NCBI RefSeq assembly: GCF_003097355.1
Contig: NZ_PYUI01000010.1
Coordinates: 1 to 64,000, forward strand
Source of the DNA: Arthrobacter sp. H-02-3
Lineage (GTDB): Bacteria > Actinomycetota > Actinomycetes > Actinomycetales > Micrococcaceae
DNA length: 64,000 nt
Reading direction: 5' to 3'
Shown: piece by piece, positions 31,372 through 39,776 of the stretch
How the letters are laid out: every line of letters begins with the position of its first letter
Numbering within the stretch: the stretch's first letter is position 1
Made by a program: the position numbers and the translations under genes
The notes under the pieces: model-generated
The model's input: only the letters and a program-made list of their open reading frames with translations
Told to the model about the DNA's origin: nothing
Database searches by the model: none

Positions 31372-32895
31372 CTACGTCCGCCGGCTCATCAACGCCGCAA
31401 TATCCGCAGCCGGCGCGGGCCGGCCAAAGTAGTAGCCTTGGCCGCTGCCGCAACCCATCTCGCGCAGGATCTCGGCCTGTTCCGCTGTCTCTATGCCCTC
31501 GGCCAGGGCTTTGAGGCCGCAGGCGTGAATGAGATGCAGCACCGCGGCCACAAAGTCCCGCTGTTGCTCGTCAGTGCCCAGGCCGCTGATCAGGCTCCGG
31601 TCGATCTTGACGACGTTGACGGGCAGCTTGCGCAGGTAACTGATGGAGGAATAGCCGGTTCCGAAGTCATCGATCTCAAGCTGCACGCCGAGTCGCCGGA
31701 GGCCGTTGAGCGAATACTGGTCCACATCCCCGCCGTTGACGGCCATGGACTCGGTCAGCTCCACGATCAGGTTTGACGCATCCACCCCGGTCTCCCGCAG
31801 GATGTCCCGGACATGTTCGATCAGTTCGAGGTTCTGCAGTTCGGTGGTGGAAATGTTGACGCGGACGTTGAAGGTGCTGTCCACCTGCTGTTCCTGCTGC
31901 CATTGCCGCAATTGACGCACGGAATTGCGCAGCACCCAGTGGCCCAGATCCACGATCATGCCGGTTTCCTCGGCCAGCGGAATGAAGCTGTCCGGCATGA
32001 GCAGACCGCGTTCGGGGTGGTTCCACCGGACCAGCGCCTCCACGCCTTCGATCCTGCCGGTGGCGAGGTCCACCACCGGCTGGTAGTGCAGGGTCAGCTG
32101 GTCTTCCCTGATCGCTTCGCGCATTTCCGTAATCATGACGCTCTGCAGCCGGCGCGCGTACAGCAGGGCCGGTTCGAACACTTTGATGCTGCTGTGCGGC
32201 TGGGCCTTGGCGGCGTACATGGCCGTGTCGGCTTCCATCACAAGGTCATCGACGGACTGTCCGGGCTCCGCGATCCGCAGGCCGATGCTCGTTCCGCATG
32301 TAATTCTCAGGTCCCCGACGTCGAGGCTCTCGTTGAGCGCGGCGAGGATCCTGTTCGCCACCCGGCGGGCGCGGACCAGATTGGACTTGGGCAGCATGAC
32401 CGCGAATTCATCGCCCCCGAGCCGGGCCACGGTGTCAGTTTCGCGGACGGCGCCCTCCAGCCGCCGCGCGATCACCCGCAGGACGTCGTCGCCGGCGCTG
32501 TGCCCCAGGGTGTCGTTAATGCCCTTGAACGAATCGAGATCAAGAATCAGGAGCGCCGGCGGCATCTCGCCCCGCGAGGACTCGGCCAGGGCATGGCTCA
32601 GAACCGCGTTGAGTGCTGTGCGGTTGGCAAGTTGCGTCAGGGGGTCGGTCAGGGCCATGCGTTCGAGCTCGACCTGGGCCTCACGCAGCATCGCCGTGCG
32701 GCTTTCGACGCGCTCCTCCAGCTCCTGGTAAATGGTCTGCAGGTCATCAGCCATCAGGTTAATGCCGGCAATGACGGCGGCGACGTCGTCCCGGGCCCCT
32801 GAGTGCGGGATCCTGGTGCTCAGATCGCCGCCGGCGATGCGCACAATGCCCTCCACGAGAGCATGCAGCCTGGGGTCCGGCGCTTCACTCGTCAC
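31372..32895 (-). CDS. GGDEF-EAL cyclic-di-GMP enzyme with HAMP-like N-terminus
   Basis: A 507-aa cytoplasmic protein. Residues 10-80 look like a HAMP/coiled-coil segment (GGDLSTRIP, then a Glu-rich helix). The GGDEF domain has an intact active site (GGDEF at 160-164) and an upstream RETD (151-154) that fits the inhibitory I-site. The EAL domain has EAL at 286-288 and the downstream loop KALAEGIETAEQ. Both cyclase and phosphodiesterase activities are possible. No membrane helix precedes the HAMP-like part, which is unusual. Its GTG start overlaps the previous gene by 11 nt, placing it last in the GT2 operon. Confidence 0.92.
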   Translation of the reverse strand: MTSEAPDPRLHALVEGIVRIAGGDLSTRIPHSGARDDVAAVIAGINLMADDLQTIYQELEERVESRTAMLREAQVELERMALTDPLTQLANRTALNAVLSHALAESSRGEMPPALLILDLDSFKGINDTLGHSAGDDVLRVIARRLEGAVRETDTVARLGGDEFAVMLPKSNLVRARRVANRILAALNESLDVGDLRITCGTSIGLRIAEPGQSVDDLVMEADTAMYAAKAQPHSSIKVFEPALLYARRLQSVMITEMREAIREDQLTLHYQPVVDLATGRIEGVEALVRWNHPERGLLMPDSFIPLAEETGMIVDLGHWVLRNSVRQLRQWQQEQQVDSTFNVRVNISTTELQNLELIEHVRDILRETGVDASNLIVELTESMAVNGGDVDQYSLNGLRRLGVQLEIDDFGTGYSSISYLRKLPVNVVKIDRSLISGLGTDEQQRDFVAAVLHLIHACGLKALAEGIETAEQAEILREMGCGSGQGYYFGRPAPAADIAALMSRRT

Positions 32896-33577
32896 GGACG
32901 TACTGCCTTAGCCATTCGACGGCCGCGGATTCGGAGCTGAAGAACTGTGCCGGAATCGTTTCGCTCCTGGACCGCAGGAGGTAGTGGGCAATGACCCGGT
33001 CCACCGGGCTCTCGCCCACCAGGGCGAACGCCGTCGCCGCGATGGATCCCGTGTAGACCTGCCGGGCCTCGACGCTGACACCGACGACGCCGGTAATCAC
33101 CAGGAGCACCGGCATCCGCCGGCCCGCGGCGAGGGCACGGACGGCCTCACCGGCAATACGCGCTTCGGGCCCCTCGATTTCCTGGTTGGGGGGCAGCAGG
33201 ACCTCGATGATGGCGCCGTCGATCATCCGTACGCCTATGGCGCGGGCCGCGTCCCCGGCCGGGTCCCGGGCGGCACCGGCGTCCGCGGAAGGCCCGTCCG
33301 TCGCCGGCACTTCCGACGCCGGCACTTCCGACGCCGGGGGTGCCGCAAGCGTCGCGGCCGTCGCCATCGCGGCGGCCGCCGTAAGGGCCGCTGCTGTCTC
33401 CAGTGTGGCAGTCGTCTCCGGCATCGCGGCCGCTTCGCTGTCCGCGGCAGGCGAGCCGGCCGTCACCGCCACTTCCGAAGGCACCGCCGCTTCGGCCATC
33501 ACCGCCGCACCCTGGGCGGCGCCGGTTTCATCGTCCGGGAGCCGCTCGCCGTGGCCGGCCAGGGCCTCGAGCGTCAT
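32885..33577 (-). CDS. SpoIIAA/STAS-like domain protein with Ala-rich N-terminus
   Basis: A 230-aa protein. Residues 1-110 are low-complexity Ala/Thr/Pro/Glu with a PASEVPASEVPA duplication. The last 120 residues form a compact alpha/beta domain (RMPVLLVITGVVGVSVEARQ, then FALVGESPVDRVIAHYLL) resembling the SpoIIAA-like (DUF7793-type) domains that actinobacteria often encode next to GGDEF genes. ATG 33577 overlaps the GT2 stop as ATGA. A regulatory or adaptor role between the synthase and the c-di-GMP enzyme is inferred. Confidence 0.72.
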   Translation of the reverse strand: MTLEALAGHGERLPDDETGAAQGAAVMAEAAVPSEVAVTAGSPAADSEAAAMPETTATLETAAALTAAAAMATAATLAAPPASEVPASEVPATDGPSADAGAARDPAGDAARAIGVRMIDGAIIEVLLPPNQEIEGPEARIAGEAVRALAAGRRMPVLLVITGVVGVSVEARQVYTGSIAATAFALVGESPVDRVIAHYLLRSRSETIPAQFFSSESAAVEWLRQYVRDE

Positions 33578-35919
33578 CGGATCGCAATTCGACGGCGGCG
33601 GTCCGCGGAACCCCGGAGGTCCCGGTTCAGCCGGCGGTCGCCGTGATAGAGAATCGTTTCCCAGTCGACTTCCTCGGCTGTTTTGGCAATCACGGGGCTC
33701 TCCTTCACCTTCTTGGGGCGGGGACTGACATAAAGCCAGTTAACCATCCCGAGGAAAACATCCACGGCGGAATTGAAGACGCCGATGTAGGCGCGGATGG
33801 CGCCTGCGGCCAGGACGGCGTTCAGGGAGGCGAATGCCACGTTGCCCCAGTTGCCCACTTGGGCGTCCCGCCACACGGTCAGCAGCGAGAACGCCACAAT
33901 CGCGTACGGCGTCAGGACGTAGATGGCCGGGGCCGCGGTGCGGTCCTTGACCTTCGGGGTGCGGGCGAATGGAATCTTGTCGCCGGTGACGGCCTGCTGC
34001 AGCGATTTCAGCACGCCCGCCAGGTTCACCGGCAGCAGGACGAGGTTGAAGCCATAAATCCGGAAAATGTCACTGAACCGGTGCCCGCAGTCGCGCAGGT
34101 CGCTGCCCATGGCCAGGAAGTAGGGCAGGGCCGCGAGGAACACGATCGGACTCAGCAGCCGGCTGTCATACGGGTATGCCAGGAGGAACACCAGGCCGAA
34201 GCTCGCCCAGGCGATGGAGGCCATGTAGTTCACCCGGAGCAGCACCTCCCGGAACAGGATCTTGCGGCGGTCGGACCGGTGCTGGAGGAGCTGGGCCCAC
34301 AGCTTGGGCAGGATCAGCAAGCCGCCGTTGGCCCAACGGCGGCGCTGGACCACGAGGGAGCCGAAGTCGGGAGGGGTGGCGCTGTAACTGAGCCGTTCCG
34401 GGTAGTTCACCAGGGTCCAGCCGTGCTGGCCGAGGTCGATGCTGGATTCGGTGTCTTCGATGACGGTGCGGTCCTGGATGTAAGTCCGGATTTCGAAGGC
34501 CCCGTTGGTTTCCACCTCCACGATGTCCTCGAGGGCGCGCTTGCGGATGACGGCGTTCGCGCCCACCCAGAACGTCGCACCGTAATAGCTCATGCCCTGG
34601 TGCAGGATGTGCTGGAGGTCGGTGGTGGCTCCCGCAACCCGCTCGATGCGGGTGGGGGCGCCGCGGAAGGAGGAGTAGGGCGTCTGCGTCACAGCCACGC
34701 GCTCGTTGCCGGCCGATTCCAGGAAGTAGACCAGGCGGAGGCAGTAGTCGCGCAGAAGCAGGGAGTCGGCGTCGAGCGTCAACACGTAGGTGGTGTCACG
34801 GACTGCCATGACCTGGCCCTGCTCGTCAGGGGCGACGTCGGCGGCCACCTTCCGGAGCACCACGCCGTCGGCGGTGGTCTCCTTGTTCCAGGTGTGGCCC
34901 ATGAGCGAAATGTAGGCGTTGAGGTTCATGGCCTTGTTGGCCTCATGCGAAAGGCTCGCGTACTTCTTGCGTTCGAATGTTTCGGTGGAGACGTTGAAGA
35001 TCCAGGTCAGCCGGAGGTACAGCTCTTCGATCCGGGACAGCGGCAGCGATGCCTGCTGCACTGACGCGGCGTTCAGGCCCAGGAGCACGAGCCTCAGTTC
35101 GCGGGCCAGGCCCATGAGGACGAGGTCGACAAAGAACTCGTCGACGTGGTCCTCAACTTTTTCGGCGGACGCCATCGCTTCAAGCCATTCGGCGGCTGCC
35201 TCGTATTCGGAGACCAGCAACTCCAGTTCGCGCCCCTCGGGGCCCGCGGGCGTCTTTTGCCGACGTCGGTATTCGGCCAGGGCGGTGTTGACGCGGGCGG
35301 CCGGGGCGCTGAGTGCGGCGGAGATCTCCGCAGTCAACGCGCGGGTCGTGTCCAGCCGGGCGCGATCGCCGGGGTCCGCGGGGTGCGGCGGGTCATCGAG
35401 GAGCAGCACAACTTTGAGATCCGGGAACTCCTGCAGGGCGGCGGACCACAGCGTGGCGCGCACCACCTGGGGTTCTTCGGCATAGGAGGGCACCAGCACC
35501 GTGATGCCCTCGGAGTATTCGGCAAAGTGGCGGTCCAGTTCGCCGCGGGGCACCCTGGAATGATCGCGGAAACGATAAAGGGCCCCTTGCCGGGCCAGAA
35601 GATACATGAGGGCCGAAAACGTCAGGAATGTTACGACGACAAGATAGGAAATCGTCTCAAACTGAAACCTGAAGCCGGCATTCGGGTTGTCCGCGAGCTC
35701 TTTCAGAATGGTGGAAATGAGGTAGGTAACCCAGGCAGCCAACGTGGTGAGAATTCCTAGCCGGCCAAGGATTATTTTGCGCCTGGACGGCCTCGGATGA
35801 ACAATTGAGAGCGGCTCGGAACGCCGCTCAGCCCCCCATTGACGGCGCCGGACCGCACCCTTTTGTTCGGAAGTCACGCTTTCCGCTTCTACGCGCGGCA
35901 AGACAAGCTGATCTGGCAT
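33574..35919 (-). CDS. Membrane-bound processive glycosyltransferase family 2 (polysaccharide synthase)
   Basis: A 781-aa GT2 enzyme with the cellulose/chitin/hyaluronan synthase layout: two N-terminal membrane helices (about 50-70 and 90-110), a cytoplasmic catalytic domain and about five C-terminal helices. Catalytic motifs are DD at 175-176, DAD at 383-385, IEDTES near 487 and QRRRW at 525-529, all intact. About 200 residues of mostly helical sequence lie between DD and DxD, much more than is usual. No PilZ domain is visible. ATG 35919 has GGGGA closely upstream. It leads an operon with a SpoIIAA-like and a GGDEF-EAL gene and faces a GH18 gene. The polymer is unknown. Confidence 0.9.
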   Translation of the reverse strand: MPDQLVLPRVEAESVTSEQKGAVRRRQWGAERRSEPLSIVHPRPSRRKIILGRLGILTTLAAWVTYLISTILKELADNPNAGFRFQFETISYLVVVTFLTFSALMYLLARQGALYRFRDHSRVPRGELDRHFAEYSEGITVLVPSYAEEPQVVRATLWSAALQEFPDLKVVLLLDDPPHPADPGDRARLDTTRALTAEISAALSAPAARVNTALAEYRRRQKTPAGPEGRELELLVSEYEAAAEWLEAMASAEKVEDHVDEFFVDLVLMGLARELRLVLLGLNAASVQQASLPLSRIEELYLRLTWIFNVSTETFERKKYASLSHEANKAMNLNAYISLMGHTWNKETTADGVVLRKVAADVAPDEQGQVMAVRDTTYVLTLDADSLLLRDYCLRLVYFLESAGNERVAVTQTPYSSFRGAPTRIERVAGATTDLQHILHQGMSYYGATFWVGANAVIRKRALEDIVEVETNGAFEIRTYIQDRTVIEDTESSIDLGQHGWTLVNYPERLSYSATPPDFGSLVVQRRRWANGGLLILPKLWAQLLQHRSDRRKILFREVLLRVNYMASIAWASFGLVFLLAYPYDSRLLSPIVFLAALPYFLAMGSDLRDCGHRFSDIFRIYGFNLVLLPVNLAGVLKSLQQAVTGDKIPFARTPKVKDRTAAPAIYVLTPYAIVAFSLLTVWRDAQVGNWGNVAFASLNAVLAAGAIRAYIGVFNSAVDVFLGMVNWLYVSPRPKKVKESPVIAKTAEEVDWETILYHGDRRLNRDLRGSADRRRRIAIR

Positions 35920-36126
35920 TAGTCCCCATAAGACTGCAAAGTCGGCATATTGGCGCGCGCCTACGGCAAAACCCGCACGCCGCACCGGAATGTTCCGGTG
36001 AGTGCCCTTATGATAATGCAAGGTCAGACGCTTGCCGGACATCAGACACTCCGGCAAATGCGCGCGCTGATACCGGCGGCCGGCGCATGCCCGGCTGCTC
36101 CATGCAAGACACACAAGGGGGGCCCT

Positions 36127-37731
36127 GTGTCCGAACGATTCCCAGGCCGCAAGCTGTCGCTGGTCCGGCTGGGCGTACTCATCGGCGCCGTCGCGGCAGT
36201 CGCCGCCGGCGGCGTCGCCGCGTGGGGCAATTTCCAGGATGTCCGGGCGGCTGAGAGCATCCCGTCCGTCTTTTCGGGATATGTCGACGTCACGGCCACG
36301 CCGCGGTATGCCTTCGAGGCCCCGGCTTCCAAGGCAGCCGAGAAGGTCGTGCTGTCCTTCGTGGTCGCCGATCCCAAGGATCCGTGCACGCCGTCGTGGG
36401 GCGCCGCCTACTCCCTCGCCGAGGCAGCGAACTCGCTGGACCTGGACCGGCGCGTGGCACGGCTGCAGCAGCTCGGCGGGAGCGTGGCCGTTTCCTTCGG
36501 TGGGCTGACCAACCAGGAACTCGCCGTCGCCTGCACCGATTCCGCGAAGCTGACGTCGGCCTACCGGAGCGTCGTCGACCGCTACAACGTCAGCAGCATC
36601 GATCTGGACGTCGAAGGCCAGGCCCTATCAGACCCTGCGGCCCTGGAACGGCGTGCGACGGCCATCGCGGCGCTCCAGCACGAGCGCCAGCGCGACGGAA
36701 AGGCACTCAGCGTGTGGCTGACGCTGCCGGCGGATCCCAACGGCCTCACAACCGCGGGCAGCGACGCCGTGAAGCACATGATCACTGCAGGCGTCGACCT
36801 CGCCGGGGTCAACGCGATGACCATGGACTACGGCGGGAGCAAGCTGCCGGGTCGTTCGATGTACGAGAACGCGGTGTCCGCCGCGGAAGCCACCCACCGC
36901 CAGCTGACGGGCCTGTACCGGGCAGCCGGCAGTGAACTCGGTAGCGAAACGGTATGGCGCAAGGTCGGCCTGACGCCGATGATCGGCCAGAACGACGTCG
37001 CCGGCGAAATCTTCACGCTCAACGACGCGCAGGATCTCAGCGCCTACGCAAGTGCAAAGGGCATCGGCCGCCTGTCGATGTGGTCCCTGAACCGAGACCG
37101 TACCTGCAGCCAGAACTTCCCCGACGTCACGAAGGTCTCCGATGGCTGCAGCGGGGTGGACCAAGGCGGCTCATCGTTCGCCACGGTCCTCGGCGCCGGG
37201 GTGATGGCGAGCCCGGCGGCCGCGCCGGCCAGCGCCGCTCAGCCGACGCCGGTCCCTGCCGTCAGCGATAACCCCTCCACCAGCCCGTACCCCGTGTGGT
37301 CTGAGAACGCCGCGTACAACGCGGGCGAGCGGATCGTGTGGCATTCCAACGTGTACGAGGCCAAGTGGTGGACGCGCGCCGACACCCCGGACGATCCCGT
37401 ACTCCAGGGCACAGCGACCCCGTGGCGCATCATCGGTCCGGTCCTGGCCGGAGACAAGCCCACGCCCCAGCTCACGGCGCCGGCCGGCACGGCACCGGCG
37501 TGGCAGCCCAGCACGGTCTACCGCAAGGGCGACCGGGTGCTCTTCGAGGGCAGGGTCTTTGAGGCAAAGTGGTGGACCCAGACCGACAGCCCCGAAGCTT
37601 CGCTGCAGGGATCACCAGACTCGCCGTGGTCCAAACTCCGCGATGAAGAACTGCTGAAAATCATGGCCGCCAAGTCGGCGACGGCCGCTTCTCCGGCTCC
37701 GAGCACGACGGCGTCCGCTCCGGCGCCCTAG
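36127..37731 (+). CDS. GH18 chitinase-like protein with two CBM5/12 modules
   Basis: A 534-aa exported or membrane-anchored protein. GTG 36127 has AAGGGGGG upstream. A single hydrophobic helix (LVRLGVLIGAVAAVAAGG) near the start is a signal anchor. The GH18 barrel has the DxDxE-type site SIDLDVEG with Glu163. Two chitin-binding-type CBM5/12 modules follow (388-437 and 456-503), each with the AxYxxGxxV and EAKWWTxxDxP pattern. It may trim beta-1,4-GlcNAc-type polymer. The divergent GT2 synthase suggests a self-made polysaccharide rather than only environmental chitin. Confidence 0.9.
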   Translation: MSERFPGRKLSLVRLGVLIGAVAAVAAGGVAAWGNFQDVRAAESIPSVFSGYVDVTATPRYAFEAPASKAAEKVVLSFVVADPKDPCTPSWGAAYSLAEAANSLDLDRRVARLQQLGGSVAVSFGGLTNQELAVACTDSAKLTSAYRSVVDRYNVSSIDLDVEGQALSDPAALERRATAIAALQHERQRDGKALSVWLTLPADPNGLTTAGSDAVKHMITAGVDLAGVNAMTMDYGGSKLPGRSMYENAVSAAEATHRQLTGLYRAAGSELGSETVWRKVGLTPMIGQNDVAGEIFTLNDAQDLSAYASAKGIGRLSMWSLNRDRTCSQNFPDVTKVSDGCSGVDQGGSSFATVLGAGVMASPAAAPASAAQPTPVPAVSDNPSTSPYPVWSENAAYNAGERIVWHSNVYEAKWWTRADTPDDPVLQGTATPWRIIGPVLAGDKPTPQLTAPAGTAPAWQPSTVYRKGDRVLFEGRVFEAKWWTQTDSPEASLQGSPDSPWSKLRDEELLKIMAAKSATAASPAPSTTASAPAP

Positions 37732-37778
37732 AAGGTCCGGTTCAGCGGGTCCGGGCCCGGCCCGCGTCAGCGTCAGCG

Positions 37779-38600
37779 TCAGCGGGTCCGGGCCCGGGCG
37801 CGCTTGCGCAGCGTGCGCTCATGCTGGACCCGCTGGGCGATGACGAGGCCGGCCGCCGCGACGCCCACCGTAATGGGGTAGCCCATGAGCCGCTCCAGCG
37901 TGCCAGGTTCCGGCACATGCATGCCCGTCACGCCGCCGGCAACGAGCGCCGCAAGGGACACCGCGCCGCAACCCAGGATGAGCCACCCCAGCGGGGTCTG
38001 CCTGAGCCACAGCCAGCCGATCACCAGGAGGGCCAGGGCGCCGGCCGCGAAGTACATTAGGGCACCGGCCACGTGCCAGGGGGATCCGGTGTTTTCGGGT
38101 ACGAACCCCACAATGACGGTGCCCACGCCTGCGGTGCCGGTCAACAGCCGTGCCGCAGCCGCGGCGGCCACGCCCGCGCTCCAGCGCGCCGGGTTCTGCG
38201 CCCGGCCTGTATTCCCACGCGCCTGGTCCGGCCCGCCGGCGCCCCGCGTGAGCGGAACACCGGGCCGCGCGGCAAGGCACAGGAGTGCCGAACCGAGCAG
38301 GAGCGCGCCGACAATCATGCCAAGACCCTGGACCACAAAGGACGCGTTCATCAGCACGTGCGCCGGCGAGCAGACGTCCCGGCCGGAAAAGTCCCCGCAG
38401 GCCGAGGCGCCGAGGTCGCTGATGTAGCCGGTGCGGCGGCTGTAGGGGTCCGCTCCGGCCCAGGCGCCGATCACGGCAGACTCCGCCACGAAATACTGCA
38501 GCACGCTCAGCTTCGCCAGGGCTCCGACGTAGAACCGGGTGGCGGCCACATCCGGGTAGTAGATGGCTCCGGCGGAAAGTTCGGTGGTTCCTGCGGTCAT
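37779..38600 (-). CDS. DUF998-family membrane protein
   Basis: A 273-aa protein with about six or seven membrane segments. The DUF998 hallmark is visible as SRRTGYISDLGASACGDFSG, followed by a helix beginning VLMNASFVVQGLGM. Function is unknown. The last 13 residues are Arg/Lys-rich. It is a lone gene, convergent with the GH18 gene; the short gap contains a duplicated CAGCGGGTCCGGGCCCGG segment that could act as a terminator. Confidence 0.85.
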   Translation of the reverse strand: MTAGTTELSAGAIYYPDVAATRFYVGALAKLSVLQYFVAESAVIGAWAGADPYSRRTGYISDLGASACGDFSGRDVCSPAHVLMNASFVVQGLGMIVGALLLGSALLCLAARPGVPLTRGAGGPDQARGNTGRAQNPARWSAGVAAAAAARLLTGTAGVGTVIVGFVPENTGSPWHVAGALMYFAAGALALLVIGWLWLRQTPLGWLILGCGAVSLAALVAGGVTGMHVPEPGTLERLMGYPITVGVAAAGLVIAQRVQHERTLRKRARARTR

Positions 38601-38683
38601 GCCACGAGCGTAGTACCCCCGCTCACCTTGTATGCTTGTATCCGTGTCCGACTGGGCCGGCCAGTGGCCGGCCGCGGATGCCC

Positions 38684-38756
38684 GCCCTCGTAGCTCAGTG
38701 GATAGAGCACGGCTCTCCTAAAGCCGGTGTCGTTGGTTCGATTCCAATCGAGGGCA
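38684..38756 (+). tRNA. tRNA-Arg (anticodon CCT)
   Basis: A 73-nt cloverleaf. The acceptor GCCCTCG pairs with CGAGGGC at 38749-38755, the D arm is GCTCAGTGGATAGAGC, the anticodon loop is CTCCTAA with anticodon CCT, and the T arm carries GGTTCGATTCC. The discriminator is A and CCA is not encoded. It reads AGG codons. Confidence 0.96.
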
Positions 38757-38757
38757 C

Positions 38758-39288
38758 TTGAACTTTCCTGCCCCGGAAGAAACCCCGGATTCGGCTCCGG
38801 ACTTTGACCTCCGCGCCTACCTGCGCGGCTCCTGGTCCGTCGACCGCGCGCTGCTGGACCGCAAGACCGGAACCCGCGGTACCTTCACCGGCGTCGTCCG
38901 TTTTACCGACGACGACGGCGGCCTGCACTGGCGCGAAGAAGGCACCGTCCGCTGGGCCTCCTTTGACGGCACGCCGTTCACCGCGCCGGCGAGCCGGGAA
39001 TATCTGCTGCGGCCGGCGGACACGCCGGCTGTTCTGGACGTGTATTTCCCGGACGGCCGTCCCTTTCACCGCATGGGCTTTGCGGGGCAGGCCAACCGGG
39101 ACGTGCACTGGTGCGACCCCGACACGTACCGCGTGACCTACACCGTGGCCGGGCCCGACGAATGCGGCTACCGCTGGGACGTCACCGGGCCGGCCAAGGA
39201 CCAGCTGCTGGAGTCGGTCCTGCGCCGGCTGGACGCCGCAGCGGACACGAACTTCGATCCAGCGCCGGACGCTAGGCTTTCAGGGTGA
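38758..39288 (+). CDS. DUF6314-family protein
   Basis: A 176-aa small beta-rich protein. It opens with LRAYLRGSWSVDRALLDR and contains FPDGRPFHRMGF and YTVAGPDECGYRWDVTGPAKD, matching DUF6314 as I remember it. Function is unknown. The only usable start is TTG 38758, which comes one base after the tRNA, so there is no separate leader and no ribosome site. Its stop overlaps the Nudix gene as GTGA. Confidence 0.8.
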   Translation: MNFPAPEETPDSAPDFDLRAYLRGSWSVDRALLDRKTGTRGTFTGVVRFTDDDGGLHWREEGTVRWASFDGTPFTAPASREYLLRPADTPAVLDVYFPDGRPFHRMGFAGQANRDVHWCDPDTYRVTYTVAGPDECGYRWDVTGPAKDQLLESVLRRLDAAADTNFDPAPDARLSG

Positions 39289-39695
39289 ACCCCCGCATCG
39301 TCGTCTCCGCCGTCTGCGTCTTCGATGACGCCGGACGCCTCCTGACCGTCCGGAAAAGGGGCACGGACAAGTTCATGCACCCCGGCGGCAAACCCGCGGC
39401 CGGCGAAAGCGCCGCGGAGGCGGCGGTGCGCGAGCTCCGGGAAGAAGTCGGGATTGTCCTGGCCGCGGACCGGCTGGACCTGCTGGGCTGCTGGCTCGCG
39501 GACGCCGCCAACGAGGCGGCCACGCAGATCGAGGCCACCGTCTTCACGGCTCCGGGAGTGTGGAGCGCCCGGCCGTCGGCGGAAATTGCCGAGATCCGCT
39601 GGCTGGATCTGGCAGGCGAACTGCCCGGCGACCTCGCCCCGCTGCTGACGGACCATGTGCTGCCGGCGCTGTCGGCCAAACCGTCCGCGGGATAG
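39285..39695 (+). CDS. Nudix hydrolase
   Basis: A 136-aa single-domain pyrophosphohydrolase. The Nudix box is complete: GKPAAGESAAEAAVREL leads into REEVGI. GTG 39285 overlaps the preceding stop by 4 nt, so it is translated with the DUF6314 gene. The substrate, probably a nucleoside diphosphate derivative, cannot be told from sequence. Confidence 0.92.
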   Translation: MNPRIVVSAVCVFDDAGRLLTVRKRGTDKFMHPGGKPAAGESAAEAAVRELREEVGIVLAADRLDLLGCWLADAANEAATQIEATVFTAPGVWSARPSAEIAEIRWLDLAGELPGDLAPLLTDHVLPALSAKPSAG

Positions 39696-39776
39696 GCCCG
39701 CCAGCGCCTGAGGGCCCGGGATCATCACACCTGATTCGTCACGATCCACGGCCCCTTTCGCCGTGTTCGGGTTGGC

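Noticed and set aside
36042..36126. Longer N-terminus of the GH18 protein starting at 35950
   Set aside because: The upstream part overlaps the divergent promoter region of the GT2 gene and lacks a ribosome site, while GTG 36127 has AAGGGGGG and is followed by a signal anchor.
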